Shown here piece by piece: positions 1 to 12,490 of a stretch of DNA of 64,000 nt. The notes beneath the pieces were generated by a model. The model did no database searches, was not told the DNA's origin, and saw nothing but the letters and a program-made list of their open reading frames with translations. Origin of the DNA: Acidobacteriota bacterium (GTDB lineage: Bacteria; Acidobacteriota; Vicinamibacteria; Vicinamibacterales; JAKQTR01). Location: NCBI GenBank assembly GCA_026393675.1, contig JAPKZQ010000006.1:24050-88049 (forward strand), read 5' to 3'. The position numbers and the translations under genes were made by a program. Numbering within the stretch: position 1 is the stretch's first letter; every line of letters starts with the position of its first letter.

Positions 1-985
1 CGGCGCGGAAACCTCGCAGTGTGTCGACTCCACCCAGCAGCGCGTTCTCGTAGACCGGAAGCGGGCGATCGGCCGTCTCCGAAAGCGCCCTGACGGAGAG
101 CACCGTTGAACCGATGAACCCGAGGTACCCGCGCGCTTCAAGGCGATAGCGATTGACCGTGGATCCGGTTTCCGGGCTCAGGCAATTCCACCAGGCGCTT
201 GCGTAGATGGCATTGCGCGGAAACGCCGGGTTGTCGCGTGTGTCGACAATCACGCCCGCGCCGTAGGTCGTGATCCGATCGCGGGTGCTTCCAAATGTCA
301 CGTCCGACCACGCGCCGCGCACCCCGAGGCTCGTCGCCTTCCACGCCGGTGTCGCCGCGTTGACCCACACGCTCTTCCTGAAGTCGCGAACGTCAAACGC
401 GGGATTGTTGCGGCTGATGAGCGATGCGCCTGCGTGCAGTCGCCTGAACGGCCCTCCGCCCAGCGTCGTGTCCAGCTCAACGGCGGCCTGGCGCGTTCCG
501 CCCCACGTGAGCGGCACGGCAATCAGTCCCTGTTTGCCAAGCACCCGCACGAAGCTGATCCGCCCGCCGTAGGTCAGACCGTACCCGTCAACGTAATCGA
601 GCGTCGGAAGCAGCATCACGCTGTCGCCGAGCCGCCGGAGTGGATTGGGTACGCCTCCGCCCTTGGCCGTCGAGGGATACTCTTCGACGATGATGATGAG
701 TGCCACCTGGTCGGTTGCAGTGAGCGACCGCAGACGCTTGCGGACCTCAACGGACTGGAACCGGCCGGTCTTCCGCAGGCGTTCGGAAACGGCGTCAATA
801 CCGGCCACGTCGATGGGCTGGCCGATCGTCACGCCGGCCAGCGCGAGCACGTCGGCGTCTGGCGTGCGATAGTTGCCGTGGATGCGGACCTCGGACACGG
901 TTTCGGCGGTCTGGGCTGCCGCGCTCGAAGCAACGGCGAGGATAAGCCCGAGCACGAGCGCCGTCGCCATGAGCCGCCGGATCAT
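1..985 (-). CDS. BamA/TamA-family (Omp85) outer-membrane protein, N-terminal part, runs off the window
   Basis: The frame is open from ATG at 985 to the window edge, so only about 328 N-terminal residues are seen and there is no stop. Residues 1-23 are a clear signal peptide ending AAAQ. A POTRA-like segment follows, with the EVRIHGNYRTPD start and a VIIIVEEYP-type strand near residues 75-95. After about residue 110 come glycine- and aromatic-rich beta-strand stretches typical of the Omp85 barrel (YVDGYGLTYGG, VIVDTRDNPAFPRNAIY, LLGGVDTLRGFRA). The VDTRDNPAFP and GGVDTLRGF stretches match the bacterial surface antigen domain. Only one POTRA is visible, so this is a short family member rather than the main five-POTRA BamA. 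The start overlaps the upstream gene's stop by 4 bp (ATGA), so the two are translationally coupled. Function is inferred as outer-membrane protein insertion or translocation. Confidence 0.85.
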   Translation of the reverse strand, partial: MIRRLMATALVLGLILAVASSAAAQTAETVSEVRIHGNYRTPDADVLALAGVTIGQPIDVAGIDAVSERLRKTGRFQSVEVRKRLRSLTATDQVALIIIVEEYPSTAKGGGVPNPLRRLGDSVMLLPTLDYVDGYGLTYGGRISFVRVLGKQGLIAVPLTWGGTRQAAVELDTTLGGGPFRRLHAGASLISRNNPAFDVRDFRKSVWVNAATPAWKATSLGVRGAWSDVTFGSTRDRITTYGAGVIVDTRDNPAFPRNAIYASAWWNCLSPETGSTVNRYRLEARGYLGFIGSTVLSVRALSETADRPLPVYENALLGGVDTLRGFRA

Positions 986-2052
986 TTGGCGTCCTTCGGG
1001 ACATACGCCCGGATCCGCGCGCTCACCTCGCCCTTGCGGTAGTCGTAGAACGATCGGTCGTAGGTGAAGCGGTACGAACCGGTCGCCAGCGTGGCGCCAG
1101 CCCGGAAGCTGATCTGCTTCGGCAACCACACATTCTCGAAGTACCGCCCCATCGTCATCGATGCGCGCGCCTCGTCTACGCGTACGACTGTCCGGCCTGG
1201 CAGGAACCCGAAGTCCGCGTTGTCGAACGTGTATTTGACGATCTGGCGTTCCTCCGGATCGATCCACATCGTCACCCGCGTGACCTTGTTCATGCTGCGC
1301 TCGATCTCCTGATCCATCTCGTCGCCCTTGTCGGACGTCTTCGGCGCGGGCTTCTTTGCCTGGTCCTTCGCCGTCTGATCCGCAGAGGTGACCTTCACGT
1401 CGCCCTTGGCATTCACCGAGACGGCCGTGCCGCGCTTCTCCTTGTCGTCCTTGAACATGCGTGACGGGTAGTACTCGACCACCACGACGTCGCGGCCTTC
1501 AATTTTTTCGCGTCCGGCAACGTAGTAGTTGCCCGGCTCGAACGGGAACCTCATGAAGTAGGCTTCCGAGATGAACCGCGGCTCGCCGGTTTGTCGAACC
1601 ACATCGCCCACGCCGACCTCGGCGCTCGGGGCGGGAGCCGCGTCGGCGGCGGCCTTTTTCGCAGCCCGCTCCTTCTGCCGCTGCTCGCGTCGCTTCTCGT
1701 CAGCCAGCCACTGCTGCTCATAGCGCTTACGCTCGGCCTCGCCAAGCGTGACGCCGTTGGTCTTCACCGGACTTCGCACGAGGTACCCGTCCCGCACGAA
1801 CCAGTGGAATTCCCGATCGAGACCATCGAGGCGAAGTCCACCCGGTCCGACGATCAGAAATTGTTCGCGTTCGCTGAGGATGTAGTCGTGGAGGGTGCGC
1901 CAATTGTCATTCCGGCGCTCGAGCACCTTCGCCATGAACGCGTCGAGATCGTTCAGTTGGGTAAAGGCTGGCGCGGCTTGCTGCGCATGACCGGCACCCG
2001 CTAAGAGCCAGGCGCTGGCGCATGCGATGAAGAGACCGATGGACGCTTTCAT
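982..2052 (-). CDS. exported protein of unknown function, coupled to the BamA-family gene
   Basis: 356 residues. I chose ATG at 2052, which gives a normal signal peptide ([19 protein letters not shown], cleavage near AGHAQQ); a start 25 codons further upstream would bury it. The mature part is charged, with a Lys/Ala-rich linker near residues 135-160 and a second Lys/Asp-rich stretch near 220-255. The C-terminal half has alternating strands with motifs such as [19 protein letters not shown] and [19 protein letters not shown]. These resemble the LolA/LolB-like fold of outer-membrane lipoprotein-sorting proteins, where a polypeptide wraps around a lipid. That assignment is inferred from pattern only. 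The stop overlaps the start of the BamA-family gene, so a shared envelope role is plausible. A periplasmic location is likely. Confidence 0.75.
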   Translation of the reverse strand: MKASIGLFIACASAWLLAGAGHAQQAAPAFTQLNDLDAFMAKVLERRNDNWRTLHDYILSEREQFLIVGPGGLRLDGLDREFHWFVRDGYLVRSPVKTNGVTLGEAERKRYEQQWLADEKRREQRQKERAAKKAAADAAPAPSAEVGVGDVVRQTGEPRFISEAYFMRFPFEPGNYYVAGREKIEGRDVVVVEYYPSRMFKDDKEKRGTAVSVNAKGDVKVTSADQTAKDQAKKPAPKTSDKGDEMDQEIERSMNKVTRVTMWIDPEERQIVKYTFDNADFGFLPGRTVVRVDEARASMTMGRYFENVWLPKQISFRAGATLATGSYRFTYDRSFYDYRKGEVSARIRAYVPKDAK

Positions 2053-2143
2053 CTTCACGGAAGTACTCCCCGGCAGGCATACCGATCCCTGTTGAAGGTA
2101 GACGAAGATCGCGGCCGCCTGGTTCAACCGGAGAGCGGGATGC

Positions 2144-5269
<3,126 letters not shown>

Positions 5270-5270
5270 G

Positions 5271-6662
5271 TCACGCCTCCGTTCGGGGAGCCGGATGATC
5301 GGGCGGTCTGCGGGTCACCCAAAACCCAATGGCCAGCACGGCAAGCCAGGGTCCGCCCGCGAGCAGGGTGATGCGGAGATCGGGCACCCACCACGTTGAG
5401 ATCAAGACCGTGGCAATGGCCACGGCACCGGCGGCGGATGCGAGACGAGCGAACCGAATCCGGCGCACAAGTGTATCGATGGGCTGTGCATCATGATGGC
5501 GACGGAACGCGAGATGCGTGACGAAAATCATCAGCCACACGAACAGCGCGCCAAACAGGGCCACACCGAAGAACCAGACATAGGCGGTGACCGGCCACAC
5601 CGCTCGCACGATGACCGCCGCGCCCAGGCCGACGCTCGACACGAGCAGGGCGCGCAGCGGCGTGCCGTTGATCGTGACGGCGCCGAGCCAGTGCGGCACG
5701 TACCCGCCCCGGCCAAGCGAGAACAACGTCCGCGAGATCAGGTACAGGTTGGCGTTCGCGCTGGAGAGCGCGGCGCTCAGCACGACCACGTTCATCAACG
5801 ACGCGGCGGCGGGGAAGCCGACCTGGCCGAGCACTTTCACGAATGGGCTTTCGCCGACTCCCAGTTCCTGCCACGGCACGAGCCGCACGACCAGGGCGGT
5901 TGTCACCAGGTAGATGAGCGAGAGACCTGCGACGAGCCGGAAGAACGCGACGGGGATCGTGCGTTGCGGATCGCGTGCCTCACCCGAGGTGACGCCGACG
6001 ATTTCGACGCCGATAAGCGAGTAGATCACAAACGGCACCGCCAGCAGCATGCCGGAGAGTCCCATCGGGAACAGGCTCCCGGCGGCCGGGGTCACACCTG
6101 ATGATGCGCCCAGCAGGCCCGTGACGAGCCCCACGCCGAGTACCACGAAGATCGTGATGGCGACGACCTTGACCATCACAAACCAGTACTCGAACCGACC
6201 GAGCGTGGCCACGTCGCGCGAGTTCACGTAGATGAGCGCGACCGAGAAGGCGACGATCCACACCGCGCCCGGAATGGCGGGAAACCAGTAGCCCATGTAG
6301 ATCGACACCGCCACCATGTGACCGCCCGTCGCGACAATCTGCATCAGCCAGTAGCTCACCCGCACGGCGTAGCCCGCAAACGGAGAGATGTACATCTCGG
6401 CATAGACGCCGAAGGACCCGGCCGTCGGATGCTGGACGCACATCTCCGTTAGCGCCGCGCCGAGCAACAGCGCCACGAAGGCGCCGATCGCATAGGAGGC
6501 GACCACCGCGGGTCCGGCAACGTTGACCGCGAGGCCGCTGCCCAGGAACAGGCCGGTACCGATCGCACCGCCCACCGCCATCATGGCCTGCTGGCCGGCG
6601 CTCAACTCACGTGAGAGCACTTGCTCGTTGCGGACGCGGGGGTCGGATGAGGAGTCAGTCAT
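5271..6662 (-). CDS. APC-superfamily amino-acid permease (AAT family)
   Basis: 463 residues from ATG at 6662. A TTG 13 codons upstream is possible but has no better support. The N-terminus has the AAT signature: LSRELSAGQQAMMAVGGAIGTGLFLGSG, the glycine-rich unwound region of TM1 that binds the amino-acid alpha-carboxylate. About 12 hydrophobic segments follow. The helix TM6 equivalent, FVIYSLIGVEIVGVTSGEARDP, carries the conserved E and P characteristic of GABA, D-serine and lysine permeases. It is an inner-membrane proton symporter for amino acids. It lies 40 bp after metX and 1 bp before the APH-M23-aminotransferase fusion, so it probably imports the fusion's substrate or an amino acid related to the homoserine/methionine branch. 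The exact substrate cannot be read from sequence. Confidence 0.9.
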   Translation of the reverse strand: MTDSSSDPRVRNEQVLSRELSAGQQAMMAVGGAIGTGLFLGSGLAVNVAGPAVVASYAIGAFVALLLGAALTEMCVQHPTAGSFGVYAEMYISPFAGYAVRVSYWLMQIVATGGHMVAVSIYMGYWFPAIPGAVWIVAFSVALIYVNSRDVATLGRFEYWFVMVKVVAITIFVVLGVGLVTGLLGASSGVTPAAGSLFPMGLSGMLLAVPFVIYSLIGVEIVGVTSGEARDPQRTIPVAFFRLVAGLSLIYLVTTALVVRLVPWQELGVGESPFVKVLGQVGFPAAASLMNVVVLSAALSSANANLYLISRTLFSLGRGGYVPHWLGAVTINGTPLRALLVSSVGLGAAVIVRAVWPVTAYVWFFGVALFGALFVWLMIFVTHLAFRRHHDAQPIDTLVRRIRFARLASAAGAVAIATVLISTWWVPDLRITLLAGGPWLAVLAIGFWVTRRPPDHPAPRTEA

Positions 6663-6702
6663 GGGTTGCCGGACAATAGCGCGGCGCGTGATTCCCGTCA
6701 AT

Positions 6703-7830
6703 TCACCCGCAGATCCGACTCAGAAATTCCCGGACGATCGGCTGCTGCGCTTCGTGTTCAAGCAGGAACGCGTCGTGGCCGTATTCGCTCGACAGTTCGC
6801 GATACTCGGCGGTGCGACCCGCCTGTCTGAGCGCGGCGGCGACAGTGGCCAACTGATAGGGCGGATACAACCAGTCCGACGAAAACGTCAGGAGCAGAAA
6901 CGCCGCTTCGGTCGCTTCGAACGCGTCCGCCAGCGACCGACGCCCGGCCTCCAGGTCGAAGTAGTCGAGCGCCTTCGATAGGTACACCAGCGAATTAGCG
7001 TCGAAGCGATCGACGAAGCTGCGGCCCTGATAATCGAGATACCGCTCCACCTCGAACTCGGGTCCAAGGCTGTAGCCCGGGCCACTCTGTCCGAGGCGTC
7101 GCCCGAACTTCCGTTCCATTCCGGGATCGGACAGATACGTGACATGGCCAATCATGCGCGCGACCGAGAGCCCGTCAGCCGGCCGCTCGCCATCGTAGTA
7201 CTCGCCGCCGCGCCAGTTGGGATCGGCCGTGAGGGCACGGCGGGCGATCTCATCGAACGCAATCTGCTGGGCGGAGTGCCGGTGCGTCGTGGCCAGCGCG
7301 ACCACGGAACGCACGGTCTCCGGGAACGACACCGCCCATTGAAGGGCCTGCATGCCGCCCATCGAGCCCCCAGCTACGGAGACAAGGCACGAGATGCCCA
7401 GTCGATCGACGAGCGCCTTCTGCACCCGCACCATGTCGGCAATGGTCACGAAGGGAAACCGGCTGCCATATGGACGTCCCGTGCCGGGGTCGGGCGAGGC
7501 AGGCCCCGTCGTGCCGTAGCAGCTTCCGAGGACATTGGTGCACAGGACACAGAAGCGGTCGGTGTCGAAGGCGCGCCCGGGGCCGATCGCCGCGTCCCAC
7601 CAGCCTGGCTTCCGGGCGCCCGGGTGCCAGCCCGCCGCGTGCGCGCCGCCCGACAACGCGTGGCACACCAGGATGACGTTGTCTCTGGCCGCACTCATGG
7701 CGCCGTATTGCTCGAACGCGACCGTGACCGACTCCAGGCGCCGGCCGCAGTCGAGTTCAAGCCCGTCCTCGAAGACGCGCAGCGTCTCGGTCTCCACGAT
7801 CCCGATACCGGCGCCAGAGGTCGTGATCAC
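6703..7830 (-). CDS. metX: homoserine O-acetyltransferase
   Basis: 375 residues with a GTG start that overlaps the metY stop by 4 bp (GTGA). It transfers acetyl from acetyl-CoA to L-homoserine, the committed step of methionine synthesis, in the cytoplasm. It has the alpha/beta-hydrolase fold: oxyanion region [12 protein letters not shown], nucleophile elbow [12 protein letters not shown] near residue 145, the acid in FSSDWLYPP and the catalytic His in [10 protein letters not shown] near the C-terminus. Length matches the MetX family. The order metY then metX with short overlaps means both enzymes of the acetylhomoserine/direct sulfhydrylation route are made together. Some MetX-family members use succinyl-CoA or act on serine. 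The preceding hom and metY genes make homoserine O-acetyltransferase the best call. Confidence 0.95.
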   Translation of the reverse strand: MITTSGAGIGIVETETLRVFEDGLELDCGRRLESVTVAFEQYGAMSAARDNVILVCHALSGGAHAAGWHPGARKPGWWDAAIGPGRAFDTDRFCVLCTNVLGSCYGTTGPASPDPGTGRPYGSRFPFVTIADMVRVQKALVDRLGISCLVSVAGGSMGGMQALQWAVSFPETVRSVVALATTHRHSAQQIAFDEIARRALTADPNWRGGEYYDGERPADGLSVARMIGHVTYLSDPGMERKFGRRLGQSGPGYSLGPEFEVERYLDYQGRSFVDRFDANSLVYLSKALDYFDLEAGRRSLADAFEATEAAFLLLTFSSDWLYPPYQLATVAAALRQAGRTAEYRELSSEYGHDAFLLEHEAQQPIVREFLSRICG

Positions 7831-9155
7831 GCCGCCTCCGTCTCACGCCTCGCGGCGGCAATCGCCTGTTCCAGATCCGCGATCAAGTCGGCGGCGTCTT
7901 CAATGCCAATCGACAGACGGATGAAATCATCAGGCACACCGACCGCCGCGCGCTCCTCGCCCGACAACTGCTGGTGCGTCGTCGACGCCGGGTGAATCAC
8001 CAGACTCTTCGCGTCGCCGATGTTCGCCAGGTGGCTGAACAGGCGTACGGAGTTGATGAACCGTTTCGCCGCCTCGAACCCTCCGCGGATGCCGAAGCCG
8101 ATAATCGCGCCGGCGCCAGACGGGAAGTACCGACGCGCGCGCGCCTCGTCGGGGTGGCCGGCCAGACCCGGATAGTTCACCCACGCGACATCAGGATGCT
8201 TCTCCAGCCACTCGGCGACGCGTATCGCGTTGGCGCAGTGCGCCGCCATGCGGTATGGGAGTGTCTCGATGCCTTGGAGAAACAGGAAGGCATTGAAGGG
8301 TGACAAGCAAGCGCCGAGATCGCGCAGCCACTGCACGCGGGCCTTGGTGATGAATGCCGCGCCCGGCGCCACCGCGCGTTCGTGGGTGCCGAACAGATCC
8401 CAGAAGACGATCCCGTGGTACGAGGGGTCCGGCTCGGTGTATTCGGGGAACCGTCCGTTGGCCCAGTTGAAGCGGCCGGCATCCACAATGGCGCCCCCGA
8501 TGGAGGTGCCATGTCCGCCCAGGAACTTCGTGAGCGAGTAGACGATGATATCGGCGCCGTGGTCAAAGGGCTTGAAGATGTGCGGCGTCACCGTGTTGTC
8601 GACGACAAACGGCACGCCGGCGTCGTGCGCCACGCGGGCAATCGCATCGACATCATCCACGTTGTTCTTCGGGTTGCCGATCGATTCCGTGTACACCAGC
8701 CGGGTGTTCTCATCGATGGCACGCGCCACATTGGCCGGGTCGGATGAATCGACGAAGCGCGTCTCGATTCCCAGGCGTTCGAGCGTGTAGTGGAACAAGT
8801 TGTACGTGCCGCCATACAGGAAGCGCGTGGAGACGATGTTCTGCCCCGTACGGGCCAGGGCCAGCACGACCGTCGTGATGGCCGCCTGGCCGGACGCGAG
8901 GGCAAGAGCGCCGACTCCGCCGTCCAGTTCGGCCAACCGGCCTTCGAGCACATCGGTGGTCGGGTTGCCGATGCGTGTGTAGATGTGACCGGGCGCCTGC
9001 AGCGCGAATAGCGCCGCCGCGTGGTCCGCCGATTCGAAGACGTACGACGAGGTCTGATAGATCGGCACCGCGCGGGCGCCAACCGCGTTGTCGGGGGACT
9101 GGCCACCGTGCAGGGCCAGCGTGGCGGGACCAAACGATGAGGGAGATGTAGACAT
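7827..9155 (-). CDS. metY: O-acetylhomoserine sulfhydrylase (O-acetylhomoserine aminocarboxypropyltransferase)
   Basis: 442 residues. The start at 9155 is fixed by an AGGAGG ribosome-binding site seven bases upstream; a longer in-frame extension to 9215 lacks one. It is a PLP enzyme of the Cys/Met metabolism family that converts O-acetylhomoserine plus sulfide to homocysteine and acetate. Visible features: [11 protein letters not shown] and [13 protein letters not shown] at the N-terminus, [32 protein letters not shown] and the PLP lysine in [17 protein letters not shown]. The long insertion after the lysine and the [13 protein letters not shown] segment are typical of MetY rather than MetB or MetC. 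The C-terminal [15 protein letters not shown] is also typical. It lies 56 bp after hom and overlaps metX. Confidence 0.96.
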   Translation of the reverse strand: MSTSPSSFGPATLALHGGQSPDNAVGARAVPIYQTSSYVFESADHAAALFALQAPGHIYTRIGNPTTDVLEGRLAELDGGVGALALASGQAAITTVVLALARTGQNIVSTRFLYGGTYNLFHYTLERLGIETRFVDSSDPANVARAIDENTRLVYTESIGNPKNNVDDVDAIARVAHDAGVPFVVDNTVTPHIFKPFDHGADIIVYSLTKFLGGHGTSIGGAIVDAGRFNWANGRFPEYTEPDPSYHGIVFWDLFGTHERAVAPGAAFITKARVQWLRDLGACLSPFNAFLFLQGIETLPYRMAAHCANAIRVAEWLEKHPDVAWVNYPGLAGHPDEARARRYFPSGAGAIIGFGIRGGFEAAKRFINSVRLFSHLANIGDAKSLVIHPASTTHQQLSGEERAAVGVPDDFIRLSIGIEDAADLIADLEQAIAAARRETEAA

Positions 9156-9211
9156 GAGCAATCCTCCTGGAGCACCTGCCGGGCTGTTCTGCCCGGCGGC
9201 GACGCCGCCGT

Positions 9212-10504
9212 TCATCGGTCGGCGTCAAACAGGGGCAGAGCGACCGCGCTGCGGCCGGCGCCGGCCGCCGGTCGGAACGCCTCGATCGCCCGGTTGAGTT
9301 TCAGATGGCTGCACGACGAAACAAGCGCGGCAAAGCGCGACCCGCTCGAGCAACGCTCCTGCCACACGCGTTCCGGCCTGATGCCGGCTTGGTCGAGCAC
9401 GCTCGCAAGGTCGGATGCGAGTGTGGGATCGGTGACGGTCGACGGGTCCGGCAGACTGACGCGCACGTAGTGACGAGCGTCGAAGTCGCGTTCGACGCGC
9501 GTGACCGCGGTAGCCGACCACGCACGCGGTGCCACGACGCCGGCCGCAATCGCCAGCAGATCGGAGACGACGGCGATGGCCGTCGCGTCGCCCCCGGCGC
9601 CCTGGCCGGCAAACACCGTCTGGCCGCTGCGTTCGCCGCGCACGAGCACGACGTTCTCCGACCCGTTGGCCCGAGCGAGCCACGACTGCCCATCGACCAG
9701 CGCGGGCAACACGCCGGCCGCGACGCCGCCACTACGAGCATCTGAGCGGTCGGCCCACGCGATCTGGCGCACGACGTACCCGAGTTCGTCCGCCAGCGCG
9801 TGGTCGCCCGCATCCACGGCGCGGATCGACTCGGTCGGGATATCGGCGGGCCGCAGATACCCATCGAATCCAATCGTCGCCAGGATGGCCAGTTTCGCGC
9901 GCGCATCGATCCCATCCAGATCGGCGGACGGATCCTGCTCGGCCAGTCCTCTGGCCTGCGCGTCGGCGACGGCGTCGCTCATCGACACGCGCCGCTGCGC
10001 CATTTCGGTGAGCACGAAGTTACAGGTGCCGTTGACGACACCGACGATGCGCGTGAGGTGATCGCTGCTGAGGCCGTCCTGTACGCCGCGGATTACCGGC
10101 ACGACGCCGCCGACAGCCGCCTCGTACCGGAGCGACTGCCCGGTCTGCCGCGCCAGGGCGATCAGCTCTCGGCCATGCTCGGCGATCACCTGCTTGTTGG
10201 CGGTGACGACGGAACGCCCCGCGCCAAGCGCGCCTGCGATCCACGTTCGGGCCGGCTCGATGCCCCCAATCACCTCGACGAAGATGTCGGTTCCCGTCTT
10301 GATCAGCGTCTCGACATCGTCGGTCCATACGACACCGGGCGGCACCCAGCCGGCAGCGGCGCGGGCAAGCGCCACGCGGCGGGTGCAGATCCCGGCGAGA
10401 CGGAGGTTGGGATGGCGCTTCTCGCACAGGATGCGTGCGACCGAGCGGCCGACCGTGCCGAATCCGGCGAGACCGATCGTGAGTGGTGTGCGTGTAGCGC
10501 TCAT
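9212..10504 (-). CDS. hom: homoserine dehydrogenase
   Basis: 430 residues, the usual length for a monofunctional enzyme with a C-terminal ACT domain. It reduces aspartate semialdehyde to homoserine with NAD(P)H. Features: Rossmann motif [16 protein letters not shown], the NAD-binding [10 protein letters not shown], the catalytic region [26 protein letters not shown], and the metal/substrate segment [21 protein letters not shown] containing the catalytic Lys and Asp residues. Residues about 340-415 form the ACT-like regulatory domain ([13 protein letters not shown] and following), usually the threonine-feedback site. Its start overlaps the stop of the shortened aspartokinase gene by 4 bp (ATGA), so translation is coupled to it. 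Confidence 0.96.
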   Translation of the reverse strand: MSATRTPLTIGLAGFGTVGRSVARILCEKRHPNLRLAGICTRRVALARAAAGWVPPGVVWTDDVETLIKTGTDIFVEVIGGIEPARTWIAGALGAGRSVVTANKQVIAEHGRELIALARQTGQSLRYEAAVGGVVPVIRGVQDGLSSDHLTRIVGVVNGTCNFVLTEMAQRRVSMSDAVADAQARGLAEQDPSADLDGIDARAKLAILATIGFDGYLRPADIPTESIRAVDAGDHALADELGYVVRQIAWADRSDARSGGVAAGVLPALVDGQSWLARANGSENVVLVRGERSGQTVFAGQGAGGDATAIAVVSDLLAIAAGVVAPRAWSATAVTRVERDFDARHYVRVSLPDPSTVTDPTLASDLASVLDQAGIRPERVWQERCSSGSRFAALVSSCSHLKLNRAIEAFRPAAGAGRSAVALPLFDADR

Positions 10505-10920
10505 GCCCAGATCTCCTGCGATGCTGCGGTCAGACCGGTCCTGATGGCGGCGCCCGCCGCTTCGCCTCCGTGTCCGGTGGAGTCGCGCCCAGTGCCGACT
10601 CCCACTCCGCTGCGCTCGTGCTCGAAGAACCGAGCGTGTAGCTGGGACATCGCGCGAACCACTCTTCGTTCTGCGACCACGACGGCGAGGTGGCAGGCGC
10701 CCGGAGCGTGGACGACCAGATGCAGTGGAATGCCCTCGAGCGCGCGTGCAGGGTTGCCGCGCTCAGCGAGACGTCCGATTTCGATCAGCACGTCGGTCAC
10801 GCCAGCCAGAGCCGACACGACCACACCCTGGGGCCGCCGCTCGCGCGCGACGATCGTGGCGACGCGGTCGATCGCCGCGGAGTGAGCGACCGACGAGCCT
10901 CCGAATTTCAGGATTACCAT
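10501..10920 (-). pseudogene. aspartate kinase with in-frame internal deletion (N-terminal motif joined to C-terminal ACT end)
   Basis: 139 residues against about 400-460 for a normal aspartokinase. Residues 1-64 match the aspartokinase N-terminus: MVILKFGGSSV nucleotide-binding motif and VVVSALAGVTD. From about residue 65 the sequence jumps to something like the last ACT beta-alpha unit of the regulatory domain (ACHLAVVVAERRVVRAMSQLHARFF). The catalytic middle, about 300 residues including the aspartate-binding region, is absent, yet the reading frame is intact. Start and stop are tied into the operon: the start overlaps the asd stop by 7 bp and the stop overlaps hom by 4 bp. It could be a decayed kinase kept for translational coupling, a small nucleotide- or threonine-binding regulatory peptide, or an assembly or population deletion. 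It cannot phosphorylate aspartate as it stands, so the cell needs another aspartokinase. Confidence 0.7.
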
Positions 10921-11981
10921 GGGGTCACTCCGTCCAGCAGCCAGCCGTCGTGGGCCAACAGTTCAGCGTTGAGAATGGCGGCGCCTGCGGCGCCTCGCAC
11001 GGCGTTGTGGCCCAGCGCGACCAGCTTGTAATCGAGTACCGGGCAGCGGCGGAGGCGTCCGACCGACACCGCCATCCCGTTCTCGCGGCCGGCATCGAGG
11101 CGTGGTTGTGGTCGGTTTGCTTCCGAGAGGTAGACGATGGGATGACGCGGTGCCGTGGGGAGATCGGCGGCCTGCGGGCGCCCCGAAAACCCCGCGAGCG
11201 CTGCGATCAGATCCTGACTATCGGGCGCGGAGTCGAACGCGATAGAAATCGACTCTGTGTGGCCGTCGGCGACGGGCACGCGGGTGGCCTGTGCGCTGAC
11301 CGCCACCGGGTGGTCCACCACCCGGCCACGATCGATGACGCCGAGGATCTTCGGCGTTTCGGTTTCGATCTTCTCGTCCTCGCCGTCGATGAACGGCACG
11401 ACGTTGCCGAGCAGGTCCCACGACGCGACGCCCGGGTACCCGGCGCCGGACGCGGCCTGGAGCGTCGTGACCAGGGCGCGCCGCGGACCGAAAGGTCGGC
11501 AGGCCGCGAGGACCATGGCCAGGAACACCGTGGAGCAGTTCGGGTTCGTGACGATGGCGCCCCGCCAGTTGCGAGCGCGGCGCTGGGTGGCGACAAGCGA
11601 GAGGTGGTCCGGGTTGATCTCGGGCACCACCAACGGCACGTCGGCGTCGAGCCGGTGGGTGCTGGCGTTGCTCACCACGACGTGGCCCGCGGCGGCAAAC
11701 GCCGGCTCGAGCTGCGCCGCCACCGTCGCGTCGAGCGCGGAGAACACGAGGTGCGTGGCCCGTCCCGGGATCGGCCGTTGGATCTCGAGATCCCTCGCCG
11801 AATCAGGTATCGGATCAGCGAGTCGCCACGGCTGGTCACCGTATCGCTGGCCTGCAGAACGCTCGCCTGCCGCCAGCCACCTCACCCTGAACCAGGGGTG
11901 GCCCGCGAGCCGGCGGACCAGATGCTGTCCCACCATCCCCGTGGCGCCGAGAATGCCGACGTCCCAGCCTGTCTGCGTCAT
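10914..11981 (-). CDS. asd: aspartate-semialdehyde dehydrogenase (archaeal/fungal-type subclass)
   Basis: 355 residues. It reduces aspartyl-4-phosphate to aspartate semialdehyde, the branch point to lysine and to homoserine, threonine and methionine. It has the Rossmann start VGILGATGMVGQHLVRRL, the catalytic cysteine in IVTNPNCSTVFLAMVLA near residue 150, TTLQAASGAGYPG and the ETPKILG segment. The NPNCST form and the 350-residue length fit the archaeal/fungal-like subclass rather than the E. coli type. The start at 11981 has AAGGAG nine bases upstream. It is the first full-size gene after the attenuator hairpin, 50 bp downstream of it, and its stop overlaps the shortened aspartokinase start. 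Confidence 0.93.
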   Translation of the reverse strand: MTQTGWDVGILGATGMVGQHLVRRLAGHPWFRVRWLAAGERSAGQRYGDQPWRLADPIPDSARDLEIQRPIPGRATHLVFSALDATVAAQLEPAFAAAGHVVVSNASTHRLDADVPLVVPEINPDHLSLVATQRRARNWRGAIVTNPNCSTVFLAMVLAACRPFGPRRALVTTLQAASGAGYPGVASWDLLGNVVPFIDGEDEKIETETPKILGVIDRGRVVDHPVAVSAQATRVPVADGHTESISIAFDSAPDSQDLIAALAGFSGRPQAADLPTAPRHPIVYLSEANRPQPRLDAGRENGMAVSVGRLRRCPVLDYKLVALGHNAVRGAAGAAILNAELLAHDGWLLDGVTPW

Positions 11982-12030
11982 CGCGTCCTGCTCCTTTGCG
12001 GGGGGCCCGGACTGTCGGTCCCGCCGTACA

Positions 12031-12069
12031 TGAAAAAACCCGCCGACTGGCTGCCCAGGTCGGCGGGTT
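12031..12069 (-). terminator. Rho-independent terminator acting as leader attenuator of the asd-hom-met operon
   Basis: On the minus strand an 11-bp perfect stem (AACCCGCCGAC / GTCGGCGGGTT) closes an 11-nt loop and runs directly into six T residues. The hairpin sits between the leader-peptide stop and the asd start, so reading through it is required to express the operon. Its 5' arm (CCCGCCG, complement of 12061-12067) can alternatively pair with CGGTGGG (complement of 12123-12129) inside the leader peptide, forming a 7-bp antiterminator with one G-U pair. Confidence 0.9.
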
Positions 12070-12101
12070 CTCGTGGTCCGTATGGTCTCAGGTCTGCTGT
12101 G

Positions 12102-12203
12102 CTAAGGGCCGGACACGATCCTCCCACCGATGCTGGTCATTCGCATGGCCATCATCGGCATGGACATCGTGGCCGGGCGAGGGGAGAGGAACCGTGTTGC
12201 CAT
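12102..12203 (-). CDS. methionine-rich leader peptide (attenuation control peptide)
   Basis: 33 codons, ATG at 12203, stop TAG at 12104-12102. Residues 13-22 read MSMPMMAMRM, six Met codons in ten, followed by Thr and Ile codons; total Met count is seven. No Shine-Dalgarno sequence is present. The ATG is only 10 bases downstream of a good -10 element, so the transcript probably begins at or within a few bases of the start codon (leaderless translation). The codons immediately after the Met run encode IGGR and contain the CGGTGGG sequence that can pair with the terminator arm. A ribosome stalled on Met codons would leave this free and permit antitermination. A ribosome that reaches the stop codon would favour the terminator. 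This logic is inferred from sequence; the Met run, terminator and alternative pairing are directly visible. Confidence 0.85.
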   Translation of the reverse strand: MATRFLSPRPATMSMPMMAMRMTSIGGRIVSGP

Positions 12204-12213
12204 CTGAGGAAGG

Positions 12214-12243
12214 AGTCTACCGGACAGCAGAGAGGTCTGTCAA
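12214..12243 (-). promoter_or_regulatory. sigma-70-type promoter of the leader peptide/asd/hom/met operon
   Basis: On the minus strand TTGACA (12243-12238) is followed after 18 bases by TAGACT (12219-12214). The expected start of transcription falls at about 12207-12204, next to the leader-peptide ATG at 12203. This is among the best promoter matches in the window and explains why no ribosome-binding site precedes the leader peptide. Confidence 0.75.
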
Positions 12244-12490
12244 CAGATTTGTATCCACGTATATCTATCCATGGATGTTGAGGACAGAACGGGCTCGGCC
12301 GCAGCATGTCGTGACCTTGCGTCCACTGCCGCACGGCCGATAATGCTGAAGTCTTGGTATGCTGTCGCCCTGAGGTAACCGCCATGGCTCTGCGTCGAGT
12401 GGTCCACGAACCGTTTCACGTCGAACCCCATCTGCTCGGCCAGCCGCGGGCTTCGGCCCGATAAGCGAGAATACGAACACGGTACGCGTG
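12244..12490. other. intergenic region between the divergent met operon and lysE-type gene, with a weak plus-strand promoter
   Basis: No gene is seen. On the plus strand TTGCGT (12317-12322) and GATAAT (12339-12344) with a 16-base spacer could drive the exporter gene with a leader of about 140 bases. A small GC-rich hairpin (GGGC-TTCG-GCCC type) lies near 12448-12459. No second Met-rich leader is present on this side. Confidence 0.4.

Noticed and set aside
12070..12203. SAM riboswitch upstream of the methionine genes
   Set aside because: The leader is too short for a SAM-I type and does not show its conserved core; the Met-codon attenuator explains the region better.
10725..12281. Plus-strand open frame of 518 codons
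   Set aside because: It runs antisense to asd and the leader region; its low-complexity basic sequence has no family pattern, while the minus-strand genes are clear.
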